This document shows positions 1 through 8,398 of a stretch of DNA of 63,710 nucleotides, piece after piece. Source of the DNA: Calditrichota bacterium (GTDB lineage Bacteria > Zhuqueibacterota > JdFR-76 > BMS3Abin05); the NCBI GenBank assembly GCA_013151735.1, contig JAADHR010000199.1, positions 146,091 through 209,800 on the forward strand, in the 5' to 3' direction. The position numbers and the translations under genes are program-made. Each line of letters opens with the position of its first letter. The first letter of the stretch is position 1. The notes under the pieces were generated by a model. That model was given only the letters and a program-made list of their open reading frames with translations. It had not been told where the DNA came from and did no database searches.

Positions 1-219
1 GATTCTTACGACACAAAGGTTGGGAAAGGATCGGGTCTGGGTTTGTACAACACGAAGTACATTGTTGAAAAGCACGGGGGCAGCATCTGGGCAGAGTCTG
101 AATTTAAAAAGTGGTTTCGAATAGTTTTTCGGCTGCCATTGTTAAAGAACCATTCCGCGCACGAGGCTCGAAAGAAAAACGTTCTAAATAATCAACACCA
201 GAATCAAACACATGTGTGA
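1..219 (+). CDS. Sensor histidine kinase, C-terminal fragment
   Basis: The reading frame is open from the first base and stops at 217-219, so only the last 72 residues of a longer protein are visible. The fragment has the G2 box of a HATPase_c domain (GKGSGLGLYNTKYIVEKHGG), which binds ATP in two-component sensor kinases, then the usual strand ending in RIVFRLP. A basic, Asn/Gln-rich tail of about 25 residues follows. The response-regulator-like gene starts 19 bases downstream on the same strand, so the two are probably one operon and may be partners. The sensing and dimerisation domains lie outside the window, so no stimulus can be named. Confidence 0.85.
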   Translation, partial: DSYDTKVGKGSGLGLYNTKYIVEKHGGSIWAESEFKKWFRIVFRLPLLKNHSAHEARKKNVLNNQHQNQTHV

Positions 220-238
220 ATAGAAGTTCAAAGAAAAT

Positions 239-1630
239 ATGGCACAGCCGCTAACACAAGGGAAAAGCGTCCCCAAAATTGCCATTATCGATCCTGAAAC
301 CGAAATATTGGAGGTCCTCCGGCAGCTCTTCCAAAACAATGGATTCCAGGTAACGGTGTTTCGTTCGGGGGCGGATGCCCTGACCGAATTTTCTTCCCTT
401 CAGCCGGATGTCGTGTTGCTGGAAATTGCGTTGAACGGAGAGGATGGGCTTAATATTTGCCAGACGATTCATGAAACGTACCCCGAAATACCGATTGTCG
501 TTTTAAGCCGTCTTCGGACACCGGAAATCCGGCTGCAGGCGATCGAGGCCGGCGCGATTGACTACCTTACCAAACCCTATGACCGGGCGTTTCTGCTTCA
601 AAAAATAAAAAACCTGCTTTTTCTTCTGACGCGGAGACCGCTCACAGCCCCTCCGGCTGTCTCTCCCATTGTGACGCTTTTTGAACAGGAACGTCTTTCG
701 ATAATAAAACCCGAACCCAATCCAAACTCGCCCTTCGGGTATGCCTATCCAATCCTGAATCAGGTGGGCATAAACCGCCCCGAAGATCAACAAGAGGCCT
801 TGGAGGCGCTCGTAGCGGAAGGGAAACTGGAGCATATCATTTATGATATGGTTAAACAATGTCCAAAATGCCATTCCATTACCATTCAGTTTCGTGCCGT
901 TTGCCCGGAATGTCAATCGCCAGCCATTAAACCGATTCCCGTACCCGGGCGCTCCGCACAGCAGCCATTTCAGGAAAAAAGATACAACTGTCTGCATTGC
1001 AATGCCGTTTTTTCGACCTCTGTGATTTACGGAAAATGTTTAAACTGCGGAACGACATTTCAGGAGGCAGACGCCAAAACACACTTGATCTATTCGTACA
1101 GGTTACCAGTGAGCAGACCCTGGGGCGACCCACCGGAGAGCGATGCAGAAGCATCCATTCTGGAGCAGGCCCTTCGGGAATCTGAGATTGACTATTTTGC
1201 GCCAGATGCTCTGAAGTTTCTTGTTGCCTACGAAATAAAGCAGGCGCGGGCTTCCGAAAAAAGGACATTTTCTTTGATAAAAATCGATTTTTTGAATCTA
1301 AAACAGCTTCAAGACCATCAGGATCACTTTTCGGTATTGCGGCTGCTCCGAAATCTGTTGTTAATTTTTCGAAAAATCCTTCGTCCGCAGGACCAGGTCA
1401 TTTTGAGTGGAAAAAACAAATTCTATATTCTCATGCCTGAAGCGAGCTATTCAATGGCTACCCTGGTAAAGAAACACGTGCTCTCTTTCATCGACCGCTT
1501 TAAGTTTGACGTGGAGTTTCGAGTGTCGGTGGAGACATTCCCGGACACGTTTCAAACGATTGAAGATATTCTGGATTCCTCAAACCTAAAAACAAAAACG
1601 CCGATCTTACAAAAATCGGCGCTTGTTTAA
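239..1630 (+). CDS. Degenerate response regulator with zinc-finger (TackOD1-like) and degenerate GGDEF domains
   Basis: 463 residues. Residues 12-125 form a CheY-like receiver, but the phosphoacceptor Asp is Glu62 (VVLLE) and the acidic pair is reduced to D18-P-E20. Lys112 in TKPY is kept. Residues 130-290 carry eight cysteines in four CxxC pairs (C208/211, C222/225, C251/254, C267/270) after a GYAYP motif, which resembles the zinc-binding TackOD1 output domain; this assignment is from memory of the family. Residues 320-450 look like a GGDEF fold in which the signature is GKNKF (391-395). RPQD (382-385) sits exactly five residues before it, the position of the c-di-GMP inhibitory site. I infer a phosphorylation-independent protein that may bind c-di-GMP rather than make it. 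It follows the histidine kinase fragment in the same operon. Confidence 0.8.
   Translation: MAQPLTQGKSVPKIAIIDPETEILEVLRQLFQNNGFQVTVFRSGADALTEFSSLQPDVVLLEIALNGEDGLNICQTIHETYPEIPIVVLSRLRTPEIRLQAIEAGAIDYLTKPYDRAFLLQKIKNLLFLLTRRPLTAPPAVSPIVTLFEQERLSIIKPEPNPNSPFGYAYPILNQVGINRPEDQQEALEALVAEGKLEHIIYDMVKQCPKCHSITIQFRAVCPECQSPAIKPIPVPGRSAQQPFQEKRYNCLHCNAVFSTSVIYGKCLNCGTTFQEADAKTHLIYSYRLPVSRPWGDPPESDAEASILEQALRESEIDYFAPDALKFLVAYEIKQARASEKRTFSLIKIDFLNLKQLQDHQDHFSVLRLLRNLLLIFRKILRPQDQVILSGKNKFYILMPEASYSMATLVKKHVLSFIDRFKFDVEFRVSVETFPDTFQTIEDILDSSNLKTKTPILQKSALV
1599..1627 (+). terminator. Possible intrinsic terminator overlapping the end of the response-regulator gene
   Basis: A 7-bp stem CGCCGAT (1599-1605) pairs with ATCGGCG (1615-1621) across a 9-base loop and is followed by CTTGTTT. 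The stem lies inside the last codons, and the next gene is convergent, so a stop here makes sense. The U-tract is weak. Confidence 0.45.
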
Positions 1631-1703
1631 ACTCTTTCAATCGTAAATCCCGCAAAAGACCAGCCGGAGCGAACGTTTTTTCCGACGGTTTGGCTAAAAT
1701 CCC

Positions 1704-2573
1704 CTATTTAATTCTCACGGCCTTTACGGATACCATTGTTGATGACGGGATTTCCATATTTCTCGACGGAATGGTAACATTCCCATCGATATTGCTTTCG
1801 GATGACATCGATAAAAATGTAGAGCTTACGGGATCGAAGTAGATTTTTCCGGAACCGGAACCGCTGCCTGAATAATTGAGCCCCATCCCGGCCTGGCTAC
1901 CCTCTCCGGAAAGGGTGAGATCGGTGGTGTATGTAATGAACAGGCAATCCATGCCCTTGTACGGTTTGATGGATTTCAATAAGTACTTCGTTTTACTTGT
2001 GATAGTCATGTCCATTGGACCGGATTTTTTATGCGTAGTTTTGGTTTCCGTCCAGGAATCGCCTATTTTAATGGGTTTCGCAGGAAGTTTAAAGAATAAC
2101 GATTCAAATAGCCGTTTCCAATCGGCACTTCCCTGAAGGGTGGGGAAAGCGTTCAGTCCCTTTACCGTATCAATTTCACCCGTTTTTGTGACGATAAGCT
2201 CCACCGGCTTGTGCAAGGATTTTTGAAGAAGAGAATTGACCTGATTTATCATGGGATTGCTGGACGAAATGGCCGTTGAATCGACGGTCGATTGAATTAC
2301 AAATGTACCGTTTTTCAAGACATCTTTTACTTCGTAATGCAGAACAGATCTGTTCGTTAAATTGGTTTCTTGTGTTTGGCCGGCCATTTCCTGGCTGGTA
2401 CTGCTGTTCGTGATGAATCGGTATGTGTGTTTCTCCCCTTTTTTAAAATGGTAGGTAAATACCATTCCTTTATTGCCAACGATCTCTTTCCAGTTCGGCT
2501 TTTGAGCTGCGCATCCGACGATACTGAAAATGAGAATCCCGAATAGGGCAGCTTTCAAAAAATATTTCTTCAT
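1704..2573 (-). CDS. Predicted lipoprotein, DUF6263-like
   Basis: 289 residues. The N-terminus MKKYFLKAALFGILIFSIVGC is a lipoprotein signal with Cys21 as the lipidation site, so the protein should sit in the periplasm or outer membrane. A ribosome binding site AGGAGG lies 5 bases before the ATG. The rest is beta-rich: early strands contain HTYRFITNSS, and there are repeated segments about how well the value is preserved, with Ser/Thr/Gly-rich stretches near residues 230-245. The overall pattern resembles DUF6263-type lipoproteins of Bacteroidota, but I could not search for this. No catalytic motif is visible. It is the last gene of a minus-strand group with the GGDEF protein, 88 bases downstream of it. 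Confidence 0.7.
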   Translation of the reverse strand: MKKYFLKAALFGILIFSIVGCAAQKPNWKEIVGNKGMVFTYHFKKGEKHTYRFITNSSTSQEMAGQTQETNLTNRSVLHYEVKDVLKNGTFVIQSTVDSTAISSSNPMINQVNSLLQKSLHKPVELIVTKTGEIDTVKGLNAFPTLQGSADWKRLFESLFFKLPAKPIKIGDSWTETKTTHKKSGPMDMTITSKTKYLLKSIKPYKGMDCLFITYTTDLTLSGEGSQAGMGLNYSGSGSGSGKIYFDPVSSTFLSMSSESNIDGNVTIPSRNMEIPSSTMVSVKAVRIK

Positions 2574-2661
2574 CTTTACCTCCTGCGGTTTGTGTGAGAT
2601 GGTTTGATCCGGCGCTTTTAAGAGGCGCCTGTGGTGAATACGTGAAAATCAGTTGGATGTT

Positions 2662-3744
2662 TCAGGCTTTTTCAAGCAATTCCTCGTGGGCAATCGTCCG
2701 GTTTTTGCCCAGGCTTTTTGCCTGGTACAAATGCCGATCGGCAATAGCGAGCAGTTTTTCGGTAGAATACCCGTCCATGGGGAAATTTGAAATTCCAATG
2801 GAAATGGTAATGGTTTGTCCGCTGATCTGATAATCCGTCAAATTAAAGTGACCCTGAACAGCCTTTCGCAGTTTTTCTCCCACGCGAATAGCGCTGTTCA
2901 AAGGCGTTTCAGGCAGGAGAATCACAAATTCTTCACCGCCATAGCGGAATAGAATATCCGTTCTCCGGATATTATTCTTTAAAATGGCGGCAATGGCCTG
3001 AAGTACATCATCGCCCTTCAGATGCCCGAACGTATCATTGATCACTTTAAAATCGTCAATATCAATCATGAGTACGGAGAGGTTTCGTTTATAGCGTTCG
3101 GCGCGCTTGATTTCTCTCTGAAAGGTCTTGTTAAAATAGCGCCGGTTAAAAATGCCTGTAAGTTCATCCAGGATGGTAGATTCCCGGGTTCGATGAAATA
3201 ATAAGGCCCGATTTATACAGACAGCCACTTCGTCCGAAATCCGTTTGAGAAAATCGAATTCCGATTTTTTCAGGACGCGTTTTGTATCCCGAAAAAAACT
3301 CAGTACGCCGATAATCTGTTCATCCTCTGAAAAGAGAGGAAATCCCGCAAATAAGAAATTTGACGGGGTATTGGTTTTTATATCGGTTATGGTGAGGGGA
3401 CTGCCTGTTACGGCAACGCGTTCAATTAATTGAGGCTCCGGTTGCAGATGGATTTTTGAGGGAAGTTTTGAAAAGCCGAAAGATTCTTTGAGTCCCAATT
3501 CCTCCTGCAAAGGTGCCAGTAAGAACAAGTGTGCACTGTCCACGGGGAGGGAATCCTTAAAAAGGTGAAAAATGGATCTCAGAATTTGCTTGATTTCGAA
3601 AGTGGTGCTCAAAATATGCGAAATATTATACAGGATGTAGAGTTCTCTGAGCTGCCCCGCAAGCTCCTGATTGACTGATCGGATCTCTTCATATTTTTGT
3701 GACAGTTTTTCCAGCTCGTGTTGTAAATCATTACGTGATGGCAT
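2662..3744 (-). CDS. GAF-GGDEF diguanylate cyclase
   Basis: 360 residues, soluble. Residues 5-35 form a short coiled coil, residues 40-180 a GAF-like sensor domain, and residues 188-352 a GGDEF domain that would make c-di-GMP from two GTP. The active-site motif is intact as GGEEF (269-273). The metal-binding MIDIDDFK segment and the NDTFGH motif are present. RRTD (260-263) five residues upstream of GGEEF is a complete inhibitory I-site, so product feedback is expected. There is no transmembrane segment. Its start overlaps the end of the preceding minus-strand gene by 14 bases, suggesting translational coupling. It faces the degenerate GGDEF protein at 239-1630, which could be a receptor for the same second messenger (inference). 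Confidence 0.9.
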   Translation of the reverse strand: MPSRNDLQHELEKLSQKYEEIRSVNQELAGQLRELYILYNISHILSTTFEIKQILRSIFHLFKDSLPVDSAHLFLLAPLQEELGLKESFGFSKLPSKIHLQPEPQLIERVAVTGSPLTITDIKTNTPSNFLFAGFPLFSEDEQIIGVLSFFRDTKRVLKKSEFDFLKRISDEVAVCINRALLFHRTRESTILDELTGIFNRRYFNKTFQREIKRAERYKRNLSVLMIDIDDFKVINDTFGHLKGDDVLQAIAAILKNNIRRTDILFRYGGEEFVILLPETPLNSAIRVGEKLRKAVQGHFNLTDYQISGQTITISIGISNFPMDGYSTEKLLAIADRHLYQAKSLGKNRTIAHEELLEKA

Positions 3745-4312
3745 CGTTAACCAGCGTTTCTTTTTTTATGCGTGTAAGGTCTTGAATGATTCTCAAAAGA
3801 TAGCCAACCTGCTTCTGAAAATCATTGTTCTGATTGGGATGCAGGATAATATTAAAAAAATCCGCCACCCGGGGTTTTTTAAAAGAAATTCTCACCGGAG
3901 CCTGGCTGCTGTAGCATAAATATTCGCTCCAAAGTCTGTTTGTGGTGTTGAAATCAATGGCCATAAAAATATTTTTCGGGATTTGAGCGACCCATTGCTT
4001 TTTTAAGATTCCCACGGATGAAAAATCGTCCGGCGAAAAGGGAAGTATTCGGACAGATGGAACGGCGGCAAAAAAGGTTTCAAAGGAACGATTTACAACC
4101 AGAAAAAATGTACCCGATGCAAAATGATGTATGAAGGAAGGAAGATAATTCTGAATGGTCAACAAATCTTCCTCACGGTCAGGCAAACACACGATGAAGC
4201 GGGGAGCCTGGGGAATTCTTAAGGGGAGCGTCAATGGAGTTTTTTTGCCTCGGGAAAAGGCCTGTTTTATCCGAAGGCGCTGTAAAAAATATTTTTCTTT
4301 AATTGCTGACAT
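3731..4312 (-). CDS. Unknown protein with faint glycosyltransferase-9-like or DUF6913-like features
   Basis: 193 residues, no signal peptide or membrane segment. The first 35 residues are very basic. The middle has alternating strands and helices (FIVCLPD, FFLVVN, NIFMAIDFN), then SSQAPVRISFKKP, a layout that recalls the N-terminal half of GT9 heptosyltransferases or the short DUF6913 proteins of Bacteroidota. It is too short to hold the second Rossmann domain of a glycosyltransferase, so enzymatic activity is doubtful. It overlaps the diguanylate cyclase start by 14 bases and follows the sigma factor gene by about 200 bases. No clear ribosome binding site precedes the ATG. Function unknown. 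Confidence 0.7.
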   Translation of the reverse strand: MSAIKEKYFLQRLRIKQAFSRGKKTPLTLPLRIPQAPRFIVCLPDREEDLLTIQNYLPSFIHHFASGTFFLVVNRSFETFFAAVPSVRILPFSPDDFSSVGILKKQWVAQIPKNIFMAIDFNTTNRLWSEYLCYSSQAPVRISFKKPRVADFFNIILHPNQNNDFQKQVGYLLRIIQDLTRIKKETLVNDAIT

Positions 4313-4459
4313 TTGAAATTCGGGACGTTTAATTTGGCAAATGAGTTATCCCTTTTGTTGCTTTATAATGCAGCAAAAATGGGTATAAGTTCAAATGAAA
4401 TATAATGAAAAGAATAAATGAAGTCAAATGGAATTTTGCACTTTCAAATTGGGAAAAAA

Positions 4460-4486
4460 TAAAAGCCCGGATAATCCAGGCTTTTT
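4460..4486 (-). terminator. Intrinsic terminator of the sigma factor gene
   Basis: AAAAGCC (4461-4467) and GGCTTTT (4479-4485) form a stem that continues through one C/A mismatch into GGA/TCC around a TAA loop. On the minus strand the hairpin lies about 25 bases past the sigma stop codon and runs into TTTTATTTTTT. It would separate the sigma gene from the downstream pair. Confidence 0.75.
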
Positions 4487-4510
4487 CGAAATATAACGGG
4501 ACGCTGCAGG

Positions 4511-5368
4511 CTAACCCAGGTATTTTTGCAAGGGACGCCGTCTGGATTTGTGGCGTAATTTGCGCAACGCTTTTTCTTTTATTTGCCGAACCCGTTCGCG
4601 GGTCAGATTAAATATTTCACCGATTTCCTCGAGGGTGAGAGGCCGGTCCTGATTGATGCCAAAATAAAGCTTAATGATCTTGGCCTCCCGCAAGGTTAAG
4701 GTTGCCAGCACCTTTTCAATTTCCAGACGAAGGGATTCGTCCATCAGGTCTTCATCAGGCGGCGACATGTGTTCATTTTTCAGGACATCCAGAAGGCTGT
4801 TTCCATCTCCCTGTTGAAAGGGTGCGTCCAGCGAAAGGTGCCGGGAGGATGTGCGGAGCGTTTCGGCCAGCTCAAAAGCATTCATGTTCATTCGCTCGGC
4901 CAATTCATCCAGGCGGGGCTCCCGCTCGTATTCCTGACCCAGGTTGTCAAGCATTTTTCCGATTTTGTTGATGGCTCCCACGCGGTTGAGGGGAAGCCGG
5001 ACAATTCGCGACTGTTCGGCCAGAGCCTGCAAAATGGATTGGCGAATCCACCAAACGGCATACGAAATAAATTTAAACCCGCGTGTTTCATCAAATCGTT
5101 CGGCAGCTTTAATCAACCCCAGATTGCCCTCATTGATTAAATCTTCCATCGGCAAGCCCTGGTTTTGATATTCTTTGGCAACACTCACGACAAATCTCAG
5201 ATTGGAACGTACCAGAACGTCCAGTGCTTCCTTATCCCCCTTCTTAATGCGTTTGGCTAAAGCCACTTCTTGTTCGGGAGGCAGCGGAGAGTATTCCCCG
5301 ATTTCTTCCAGGTATTTTTCCAGGGACTTTTCTGCCCGGTTTTTTTCTTGCTTCTTAATCTTACTCAT
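4511..5368 (-). CDS. Primary-type RNA polymerase sigma-70 factor
   Basis: 285 residues from the ATG at 5368; an upstream in-frame GTG at 5386 would add six unlikely residues (MRCCWV). Region 1.2 ([27 protein letters not shown] is the area), region 2 ([16 protein letters not shown], then [18 protein letters not shown] and the [10 protein letters not shown] -10-recognition helix), region 3 and region 4.2 ([20 protein letters not shown]) are all intact. Region 1.1 is absent, giving the short form usual for the housekeeping sigma of Bacteroidota, Chlorobi and relatives. AGGTGAGG lies upstream of the chosen start. I infer the main sigma factor; a group 2 alternative cannot be excluded without the rest of the genome. 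The TTGACT-17-TATAAT-type promoters elsewhere in the window fit a sigma of this type. Confidence 0.92.
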   Translation of the reverse strand: MSKIKKQEKNRAEKSLEKYLEEIGEYSPLPPEQEVALAKRIKKGDKEALDVLVRSNLRFVVSVAKEYQNQGLPMEDLINEGNLGLIKAAERFDETRGFKFISYAVWWIRQSILQALAEQSRIVRLPLNRVGAINKIGKMLDNLGQEYEREPRLDELAERMNMNAFELAETLRTSSRHLSLDAPFQQGDGNSLLDVLKNEHMSPPDEDLMDESLRLEIEKVLATLTLREAKIIKLYFGINQDRPLTLEEIGEIFNLTRERVRQIKEKALRKLRHKSRRRPLQKYLG

Positions 5369-5449
5369 CACCCAACAACACCTCACCTGCTTGCAACCAT
5401 TTGATTTTTATTTGCGCCCCAAATTAGATGTAAGAAATTTTTTTACAAA

Positions 5450-5478
5450 TAATTAGAGCGGGGGTTTCTAATTTTCAA
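5450..5478 (-). promoter_or_regulatory. Candidate promoter of the sigma factor gene
   Basis: Read on the minus strand, TTGAAA (5478-5473), a 17-base spacer and TAATTA (5455-5450) lie about 80 bases before the sigma start codon. The match to a sigma-70 promoter is good but the surrounding sequence is AT-rich, where chance matches are common. Confidence 0.45.
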
Positions 5479-6111
5479 TAATAATAAAATATTTTAATAA
5501 AAGCAAAATTTTTTTGGACGATTTCACCAAAATTCAATAATTTTTAAATATCATTTCCATTTCTTTGGAATCTTCTGAAATCGGTAATTGGACTCTCCCA
5601 CAAAAAATCCGGGGTCAATCCGAAAAAAATGGTTTAAAATCATAAACTGATATTGACAATTCGGAAAAAAACTATTAACTTAAAATGCTACAATTGAGCG
5701 AGCTGTAAGAAATATCTCTTTAAAATAAGATATTTTGCAACGAGCCACGTTCTAAACGGGCTGTATGAAAATGCTGTTATTAACCTATCGTCCTTACGGG
5801 ACTTCTTAATTGTTCTTTTATTTGCTACAAACCCGTCGTCCCTACGGGACTGTATTTATTATAGTGTCAATTATGGATTGACCAATCCCTGTATGAGAGC
5901 GCCGTCAGGTGCGAAATGTTTGTAGTAATATAGTTTGCCCCATTAATTTGAGTGCCGTAGGTACGAAAGGTTAACTGCGGTATTTTGACACAGCCTCTAA
6001 AAAGCGTGGCATTCAGGTTATTTAATAAAATTCCCCACGCCAAAAGGAGCAAAAACGCTTTCCCCGTGAAAGCCGAAACGACTTGCATGGAAAAAACAAT
6101 CGCTTGCTTCA
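5479..6111. other. Non-coding intergenic region, AT-rich then repeat-bearing
   Basis: No convincing gene lies here. The left half (to about 5740) is strongly AT-rich. It contains a TTGACA at 5653 without a well-spaced -10 partner. The right half holds the short palindromic repeats listed separately. A stretch of about 140 bases follows before the secreted-protein gene at 6112. A 10-codon ORF at 6087 (MEKTIACFNE) overlaps that gene's start but has no ribosome binding site. Confidence 0.6.
5741..5972. repeat. Cluster of short REP-like palindromic repeats
   Basis: Two related units CGTCCTTACGGGA (5789-5801) and CGTCCCTACGGGAC (5837-5850) each fold on a GTCCC/GGGAC stem and are 48 bases apart. 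A partly matching GCCACGTTCTAAACGGGCTG precedes them at 5744. Two further units in a different style, GAGCGCCGTCAGGTGCGAAATGT (5895; only the first 20 bases matter) and GAGTGCCGTAGGTACGAAAG (5950), are 55 bases apart. Such units are known to be dispersed through some FCB-group genomes, sometimes as remains of small transposon-related elements. No transposase is present here. Confidence 0.6.
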
Positions 6112-8268
6112 ATGAATAAATCGATTCGGAAATTCTGCGTTCTGGGAACGGTGGGACTTTTCCTGATGGGCAGTTTCCCCCATTTTTTGCAGGCCCAAAG
6201 GCGTTCTCCCCAATTAGCCAAAACCACCGTTGACGATATTAACAATTACACAACGGTCGGAAACCTTGGACTGACGGTTACAAACTTTGGGATTATTGGC
6301 GACGGGTACAGCAACCCGGACCAACCCTCCTGTTTGTACAAACTGCATTCAAACAATCCCCGTGAACAGGTGGAGCACCTTTCCTACGGAGGGCTCTGGA
6401 TTGGCGGCAAAGGAGGATTTTCGGGGGGAACCCATGTTTCAACCGCAATCATCGATGGTGTTTTTAATTACGGCGATCAGGGGTTCGAATTCACCACAAC
6501 CTCTGCCGACAGCGATACCATTCTGACGCGCTCAAGCATTATTACGTCCCGGTATTTTGACCCTCACGCCGTTTCTCATCAGGATTTTATTTGCAATTTT
6601 ACGGACACCAACCGAACCGTCCCGGGAACCGAAATTGAAATTCCCAATCACACGCCTCTTGGACTGGCGGTTCACCTGGAATCTTATGCCTGGAACTATT
6701 CGTACGCCGATGCCTTTGTGATTTTGAATTACACCATCAAGAATGTCTCTCCCAACCCTATTTACGATGTTTTTGTCGCACTTTGGGTGGATGCTTCGGT
6801 TGGAAACATGAATTACACCAGCATCTACGAACCCGGAGGGGGCTGGTCCTGGTACGATAATTTGAACGGGTTTGATCAAAAAAATGATCTGGCTTATCAG
6901 TACGATGCAGATGGCGATGACGGGTTTGCCGAAAGTTATCTGGGCATTCGCTTTTTAGGGGCCTCTGTTTTGCGAAAGAATTACCACGTGTATTACAATC
7001 AGTGGAAGTGGAGCACCTCTTCAAGTCTGGATTTTCCCGATTACGTCATGCCGGTTGATGACGAGCAGCGCTATGAAACCATGGGGAAGGGGCATCCCTA
7101 CGGTAACACACCGGATCAGGGAGGGCTGCCCGATAAGCCGGACAGCTGGATGATTTTGCTTTCGGCCGGTCCCTTAGAGCAAACGCTGAATCCGGGAGAC
7201 ACATTGAATTTTTCCTTTGCCGTGGTTTGTGGGCGCTGGGCCACGGGTGATCCTTCCGATACACCCGCACGGCGGAAAAACCTTGTTCTGAATTCGAAGT
7301 GGGCGGAACTGGCGTACAACGGCGAAGATGTCGACGGTGACGGAAAACTGGATCAAAATGAAGACCTAAACGGAAACGGCATTCTGGATCCCGGGGAAGA
7401 TGTGGACGGCGACGGCCATCTTGATATTAATGAGGATCGGAATGGCAATGGGAAAATCGATCGATTCATCTTGCCCTCGCCCCCGCCGTCACCCAATCTT
7501 CTGGTGATTCCCGGGGATCGGGAGGTTACCTTGTACTGGGACAATCTTTCGGAAACGGTTGAAGATCCGATTACGCGGAAGATCGATTTCGAGGGTTACC
7601 GGATTTACGGAGCGCCTAAAACCCAGGGAAGCCGTCAGGCAGAGAGTCTGCTTGCCCAATTTGACAAAAAAGATGCAATCGGGTACAACACCGGTTTTGA
7701 AAGCATTCGTTTTGATACCACCATCAATGGGCATCATTACTATTACCGGTTTGTCAATCCGTATCTTCACAATGGCTGGCCCAACAAATACTTTTATGCG
7801 GTTACTGCCTTTGACGAGGGTAATCCGGAAAACAATCTTCCCAGTCTGGAAAGTTCCATTCTGGAGAATAAAACGAGTGTGGTTCCGGGGACACCTCCGA
7901 AATCGCATCGGAAGGTCGGCGTTTACCCAAACCCGTATCGGGCGCAGGCTATCTGGGACGGCCCCGGCGAGCGAGAACGCATGATCTGGTTTACGAATCT
8001 TCCTCCGAGAGCAACCATTCGCATTTACACGCTTTCCGGTGATCTGGTGGACACCATCGAACACGATGCCGCCACTTACAATGGGTCGGGCACACGTCTT
8101 CTGGAAAAAAATCGTGGAGGATCGAACGTGGTTTTCAGCGGAGGCGAACACGCCTGGGATTTAATTACGCATTATGATCAGGCCATTTCCACCGGGCTTT
8201 ACCTGTTTACGGTTGAGGACAAAGATACGGGCGAGATTTCACAGGGGAAATTTCTGGTGATCAAGTAG
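6112..8268 (+). CDS. Large secreted protein with calcium-type repeats and C-terminal sorting-like domain
   Basis: 718 residues. Residues 1-29 are a signal peptide ending in LQAQ. The bulk has no recognised enzyme motif. Around residues 404-450 an Asp/Asn/Gly-rich run repeats DVDGDG and NGNG units, resembling EF-hand-like or dockerin-type calcium loops. Residues 462-590 look like a fibronectin-type segment (REVTLYWDNL, DFEGYRIYGA). The last 90 residues (VGVYPNPYRAQ to GKFLVIK) match the FlgD-like C-terminal domain used as a secretion signal in Type IX-type systems. It shares this order of parts with the secreted protein at 44902-47445. I infer surface or extracellular location and possible partnership with the TonB receptor at 12756. 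No ribosome binding site is evident. Confidence 0.8.
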   Translation: MNKSIRKFCVLGTVGLFLMGSFPHFLQAQRRSPQLAKTTVDDINNYTTVGNLGLTVTNFGIIGDGYSNPDQPSCLYKLHSNNPREQVEHLSYGGLWIGGKGGFSGGTHVSTAIIDGVFNYGDQGFEFTTTSADSDTILTRSSIITSRYFDPHAVSHQDFICNFTDTNRTVPGTEIEIPNHTPLGLAVHLESYAWNYSYADAFVILNYTIKNVSPNPIYDVFVALWVDASVGNMNYTSIYEPGGGWSWYDNLNGFDQKNDLAYQYDADGDDGFAESYLGIRFLGASVLRKNYHVYYNQWKWSTSSSLDFPDYVMPVDDEQRYETMGKGHPYGNTPDQGGLPDKPDSWMILLSAGPLEQTLNPGDTLNFSFAVVCGRWATGDPSDTPARRKNLVLNSKWAELAYNGEDVDGDGKLDQNEDLNGNGILDPGEDVDGDGHLDINEDRNGNGKIDRFILPSPPPSPNLLVIPGDREVTLYWDNLSETVEDPITRKIDFEGYRIYGAPKTQGSRQAESLLAQFDKKDAIGYNTGFESIRFDTTINGHHYYYRFVNPYLHNGWPNKYFYAVTAFDEGNPENNLPSLESSILENKTSVVPGTPPKSHRKVGVYPNPYRAQAIWDGPGERERMIWFTNLPPRATIRIYTLSGDLVDTIEHDAATYNGSGTRLLEKNRGGSNVVFSGGEHAWDLITHYDQAISTGLYLFTVEDKDTGEISQGKFLVIK

Positions 8269-8299
8269 GGGGGGCGATCGAACGAGTTGCGAGTCCACG

Positions 8300-8320
8300 A
8301 ATGCGGTCTACCGCATTTTT
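8300..8320 (+). terminator. Short intrinsic terminator after the first secreted protein
   Basis: AATGCGG (8300-8306), a TCTA loop and CCGCATT (8311-8317) form a 7-bp hairpin followed by TTT, 32 bases past the stop codon. The stem is short, so readthrough is likely. Confidence 0.5.
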
Positions 8321-8398
8321 CGGCTGAAAAATACCGGGAAATTCGTGGGGAGTCGCAGAGGGTGGTTTATCAGATTTCAACCCAAAAAGGAGGGATCC

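Noticed and set aside
2610-2628. Terminator for the cyclase gene
   Set aside because: A GGCGC/GCGCC stem exists, but no T-run follows on the minus strand.
5653-5686. Promoter TTGACA at 5653 with TAAAAT at 5681
   Set aside because: The spacer is 22 bases, too long, and no gene starts within 400 bases in a convincing way.
5741-5972. CRISPR array
   Set aside because: The repeats are short, of two kinds and only two copies each, spacers are not uniform, and no cas gene is present.
6087-6119. Ten-codon leader ORF before the secreted protein
   Set aside because: It overlaps the real start but has no ribosome binding site at a useful distance and no regulatory codon pattern.
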